A DNA stretch of 17,567 nucleotides from Bacillota bacterium (GTDB lineage: Bacteria > Bacillota_I > Bacilli_A > Acholeplasmatales > Acholeplasmataceae): NCBI GenBank assembly GCA_030830185.1, contig JAURNN010000037.1, positions 1 through 17,567 of the forward strand, given 5' to 3'. Positions 14,431 to 17,567 of this stretch are shown here, one piece after another (the first letter of the stretch is position 1; every line of letters starts with the position of its first letter). The position numbers were made by a program, and so were the translations under genes. The notes under the pieces are model-generated. The model saw only the letters and a list, made by a program, of their open reading frames with translations, ran no database searches and was not told the origin of the DNA.

Positions 14431-16058
14431 TACTTACTGCTCTTTAATGTTGCAATTTCATTCATGATGATATTTTCTTTTGTAGATAGAGTATCTACAC
14501 AGTAAAACCCTAATCTTTTAAATTGGCATTTGTCTTCTACTTGTAATGATATAATGAAAGGTTCTGCAAAACCGTGTTGTGTTTGCCATGAATCTTCTTT
14601 AAAGCGAGAAATAATGTCGCCTTCTTCTTCATCTAAAACCATTGGTCCAAACATATTAAAAGTAACAGGAACTGCTTGAGAAACTTCCACAAAATGAATG
14701 GTACCATTTGGCTTTCTGGATTCAAAACCTGATCCACTTTTCGTTTCTGGGTCATAGGTTGCTTCTAAATAATCAATGGTGCCATCTTCTTTATAAATAA
14801 CATTTTGACATGTGATGAAATATGCGTGAAACAATCTCACTTCACCACTTAAATATAAACGTTTATATTTATTATTAGGCTTTTCTACAACGAAATCTTC
14901 TTGTTCAATATATATTTCTCTAGAAAAAGGAATACTTCTAGTTCCCGTTGTTTCAATATCTGGGTGAAGTTCAACGTCTAATTGTTCTACTTGATTTTCA
15001 GGATAATTTGTAATGACAACTTTTAAAGGGTCTTTCACTCCCATCAAACGTCCTGCTTTTTGATTTAAATCATCTCTTAAAGCTGCATCTAACATTGAAG
15101 AATCAATGGTAGAATTAATTTTTGATAGTCCAGACTCTAGAATAAATTTACGGATTGCTTCAGGTGTGTATCCTCTACGTCTTAATCCTTTTAGAGTTGG
15201 CATCCTTGGATCATCCCAACCAGTTACTTTATTTTCTTCGACAAGTTGTCTTAAATATCTTTTAGACATAACAGTATTTTCAATTGTGAGTCTACCAAAT
15301 TCGATTTGTCTAGGAATTTTTGGCATTTCAGTTTCTCTAACAACCCAATCATAAAGTGGACGATGATCTTCAAATTCTAAGCTACATAAAGAATGCGTAA
15401 TGCCTTCGATTGCATCTTCAATTGGATGTGCAAAATCATACATAGGATAAATAACCCAGTCATTCCCACGGTGGTGGTGATGATCAAATGAAATACGATA
15501 TATAACAGGGTCTCTCATGTTCATATTTGGGCTGGACATATCTATTTTCGCTCTTAATACACATGATCCTTCTTCTTTTTGACCAAGTTTCATCGCCTCA
15601 AATAACTTAAGGTTTTCTTCAACTGAACGGTTTCGATAAGGGGATTCAATGCCTTTGATACTCGTTGACCCTCTCATATTTTTAATATCATCTGCTGAAG
15701 ATTCATCAATATAAGCAAGTCCTTTTTTAATTAGAATAACAGCACGAACATACATTTCTTCAAAATAATCAGATGCATAGTAAATGCCATCTGGTTCATA
15801 GCCTAACCAACGAATGTCAGAAATAATGTTTTGAACAAAAATGTCATCTTCTTTTGAAGGGTTTGTATCATCAAATCTTAAGTTTGTTTTACCACCAAAA
15901 GATTTTGCAAGCTCAAAATTCGTGACGATTGCACGCGCATGACCAATATGCAAAAAACCGTTAGGTTCTGGTGGAAATCTTGTAATAATTTCATGATGTT
16001 TTTTTGTTTCTAAATCAGTTTCCATAATTGATTTAATAAAATTTGAATGGATGCTCAT
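14430..16058 (-). CDS. glnS: Glutaminyl-tRNA synthetase
   Basis: This 542-residue class I synthetase attaches glutamine to tRNA-Gln in the cytoplasm. TRFPPEPNGFLHIGHA (26-41) contains the HIGH motif, LRFDDTNPSKED (60-71) is the GlnRS/GluRS active-site block, YPMYDFAHPIEDAIEGITHS (204-223) and LCSLEFEDHRPLYDW (224-238) are GlnRS-type, and VMSKR (263-267) is the KMSKS loop in the VMSKR form typical of GlnRS. The C-terminal beta-barrel anticodon-binding domain replaces the helical cage of bacterial GluRS, so this is GlnRS and not GltX. The N-terminal NFIKSIMETDL matches GlnRS starts, supporting the ATG at 16056-16058, although the Shine-Dalgarno (GAAAG) is weak. Many Firmicutes and Mollicutes lack GlnRS and use GatCAB, so presence here is notable. 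A His run (193-196) lies in the catalytic domain. Confidence 0.93.
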   Translation of the reverse strand: MSIHSNFIKSIMETDLETKKHHEIITRFPPEPNGFLHIGHARAIVTNFELAKSFGGKTNLRFDDTNPSKEDDIFVQNIISDIRWLGYEPDGIYYASDYFEEMYVRAVILIKKGLAYIDESSADDIKNMRGSTSIKGIESPYRNRSVEENLKLFEAMKLGQKEEGSCVLRAKIDMSSPNMNMRDPVIYRISFDHHHHRGNDWVIYPMYDFAHPIEDAIEGITHSLCSLEFEDHRPLYDWVVRETEMPKIPRQIEFGRLTIENTVMSKRYLRQLVEENKVTGWDDPRMPTLKGLRRRGYTPEAIRKFILESGLSKINSTIDSSMLDAALRDDLNQKAGRLMGVKDPLKVVITNYPENQVEQLDVELHPDIETTGTRSIPFSREIYIEQEDFVVEKPNNKYKRLYLSGEVRLFHAYFITCQNVIYKEDGTIDYLEATYDPETKSGSGFESRKPNGTIHFVEVSQAVPVTFNMFGPMVLDEEEGDIISRFKEDSWQTQHGFAEPFIISLQVEDKCQFKRLGFYCVDTLSTKENIIMNEIATLKSSK

Positions 16059-16077
16059 ATGTCTTTCGCTTTCTTCT

Positions 16078-17567
16078 TTAGTTTAATAATGTTTCTAATA
16101 TCATTGCCTCATCTAAATAGGTAAATATAATGAGTTGTATCTCACTTTGTATTGTATCATCTAATCCGTCATAAATCAGCATGAAATCTTCAAAAGCTTG
16201 ATTCATATCTTCAATATCATTTGTTAGTATTGCATTTGAGATGACTTCTAATTGTGTTTGAATGACTTCCGGTAATGTTTCTAATAATTGTAATTCAGTC
16301 ATAGTTTGTTCAACAAGATCAATGATTGAACCTACTGAAGCTGATGGTTGAATCAAAATCTTAATCTTATCTTGATCGATTGAAATGTCTTGAATAGATA
16401 TTTCTTCATTAAACATATCTAAAAGAGGGGTAATATCTAACTGATTGTCCTCTATTTGACCTTCAAAAAGTTGAAATAAACCCGATAATAAATCTTGATT
16501 AAATACTGCTTTACCTATGTAAATTTGATTAAATGTTAAAGATCCTTGATCATCTTCGTAAAAGAGTGACGCTTCTAATTTCATTTTTGTCGTAAAAATA
16601 GGGGACGCGTTATCGTTATAAATTTGAAGTGGGATTTCAATCAACAATGCATCATCTATTACTAAATAGGGTTGATTCATCTGAATCATATAAGATCCTA
16701 CTTCAATAGTATTAGGAAACATCTCTGAAAGTGTAATACTTAACATTTGATTCAACTCAAGTTCTTGCATCTCAACAGTGTACTGCAATAAAGCTTGATC
16801 ACTTGAATTTAATGTTTCTTGAAAAAGTTCGATATATGATATAGATGTATACCAATTTTGTAACACTTCTTCATAAGATTGAAGACTATTTTCTTCAGCT
16901 AAATGTTGAATTTCTGTTGTATCTTCTAGGATATAAACATCAATCACAACTGAAAGCATTTGATCTTTACTTTCAAGTCTTAAAAGATTATTATTTTGAA
17001 TCCCTTTTAATAAAGCAAGAATGCTTTCTACTGTTTGTGTTTCTGAACTTGAAGCATCAATAAGTTCTGAAATACTAATTGTAAGAATCTTTGATTCATG
17101 CTGATAGGTTCCAAATTGATTTAAAATAGCTGATATTTCATCTTCAAGCTGAATACCAAATAGTGAAAGTCCAAAATCGGCAACATCAATCATCCATAAA
17201 ATTGGTAAATTACCGATATAAATGTTATCGATTCCTAATATGATTTGATCACCATCAAAAAGTAATTCGAAAGTGATTCTTAAGGATGTTTCAAAGGTAA
17301 TGGTTGGCGTCAAAAAGATATCTATTTTAGAAATAAGTTCAATACCCTCTTCACTAAACGAAAACCAACTTCCTGCATATCCGTAAAACTCTTCTTCAAT
17401 AAAATAATTGTTGGATACCTCAAAGCTTTCATTAACCACACTTAAAACATTCAACACATAGTAATTGACTTCATCTTCATGTAATGAAAATGATAAAGAA
17501 TTCGCTTCACTATCTGTAAATGTATTCAATCCATCTTCTAAGATTTCATTTAAAGAGGCTTGTTCTA
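16078..17567 (-). CDS. Large acidic, probably exported protein with an internal domain repeat (N-terminus outside window)
   Basis: The frame ends in TAA at 16078-16080 and stays open to the right edge, so at least 495 residues are encoded and the true start is missing; the TTG at 17527-17529 is only an internal codon. I do not recognise the family. The protein is very acidic, with few Lys and almost no Arg, and alternates beta-type segments with short helices. Two segments resemble each other: ETSLRITFELLFDGDQ ... IDNIYIGNLPI (17134-17349 region) and TTKMKLEASLFYEDDQ ... FNQIYIGKAVF (16441-16656 region), sharing a DQ-x(n)-IYIG pattern. That pattern is faintly like YpmS/DUF2140 envelope proteins, a low-confidence idea. 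The last ~90 residues are helical and acidic. A signal peptide or membrane anchor would lie upstream, outside the window. It is followed by glnS after a 19-base gap. Confidence 0.8.
   Translation of the reverse strand, partial: EQASLNEILEDGLNTFTDSEANSLSFSLHEDEVNYYVLNVLSVVNESFEVSNNYFIEEEFYGYAGSWFSFSEEGIELISKIDIFLTPTITFETSLRITFELLFDGDQIILGIDNIYIGNLPILWMIDVADFGLSLFGIQLEDEISAILNQFGTYQHESKILTISISELIDASSSETQTVESILALLKGIQNNNLLRLESKDQMLSVVIDVYILEDTTEIQHLAEENSLQSYEEVLQNWYTSISYIELFQETLNSSDQALLQYTVEMQELELNQMLSITLSEMFPNTIEVGSYMIQMNQPYLVIDDALLIEIPLQIYNDNASPIFTTKMKLEASLFYEDDQGSLTFNQIYIGKAVFNQDLLSGLFQLFEGQIEDNQLDITPLLDMFNEEISIQDISIDQDKIKILIQPSASVGSIIDLVEQTMTELQLLETLPEVIQTQLEVISNAILTNDIEDMNQAFEDFMLIYDGLDDTIQSEIQLIIFTYLDEAMILETLLN

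Noticed and set aside
17527..17529. TTG as the start of the large acidic protein
   Set aside because: The frame is open from here to the window edge, no Shine-Dalgarno precedes it, and it is an ordinary Leu codon; the gene is partial.
1..17567. Mycoplasma/Spiroplasma-type code with TGA as Trp
   Set aside because: Several genes end in TGA exactly at conserved C-termini and overlap the next start; the Trp codons checked are TGG.
1..17567. Mobile elements, CRISPR arrays, tRNA or rRNA genes, riboswitches
   Set aside because: No transposase or integrase, no regularly spaced repeats and no intergenic space large enough for structured RNA; all gaps are under about 45 bases.

Overview
The window looks like part of the chromosome of a low-GC Firmicutes/Mollicutes bacterium, most like Acholeplasma or a related early-branching Mollicute. 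The DNA is AT-rich. TGA is used as a real stop: acpS, whiA, ligA, hprK and the short helicase all end in TGA, several of them in ATGA overlaps, and the tryptophans I checked are TGG. That argues against Mycoplasma and Spiroplasma, which read TGA as Trp. Genus-level placement is inference.

Every supported gene lies on the minus strand, so the transcriptional order runs from high to low coordinates. It is: a large acidic exported-type protein cut by the window edge (16078-17567), glnS, pcrA, a compact UvrD-like helicase, ligA, uvrA, a small four-helix membrane protein, hprK, lgt, ppaX, trxB, whiA, acpS, a single-pass membrane protein, and the 5' part of tex (1-467). Packing is very tight: most junctions overlap (ATGA, TAATG or 8-base overlaps) or are separated by fewer than 45 bases, and no gap is long enough to hide another gene.

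The genes fall into functional blocks. 9117-14430 plus uvrA is a DNA replication/repair block: two SF1 helicases, NAD-dependent ligase and the UvrA damage sensor. 3344-6284 joins the HPr kinase/phosphorylase (carbon-source regulation through the PTS) to lipoprotein diacylglyceryl transferase and a PpaX-like phosphatase, a Firmicutes grouping. 1127-3333 carries thioredoxin reductase, WhiA and holo-ACP synthase. The ends hold two unrecognised envelope-type proteins and the Tex RNA-binding factor.

I do not see a mobile element, CRISPR array, RNA gene or obviously new multi-gene system. The more unusual points are: a 395-residue UvrD-family helicase with all motor motifs but no 2B subdomain, next to a full-length PcrA; a thioredoxin reductase lacking the HRRxxxR NADPH motif; a UvrA in which two Cys-pair positions have become Cys/Ser; an extended -10 promoter placed so that the membrane protein-hprK operon would start on a leaderless mRNA; a second extended -10 ahead of ligA; a hairpin masking the helicase Shine-Dalgarno; a terminator-like hairpin directly before tex; and a large acidic protein with an internal domain duplication.
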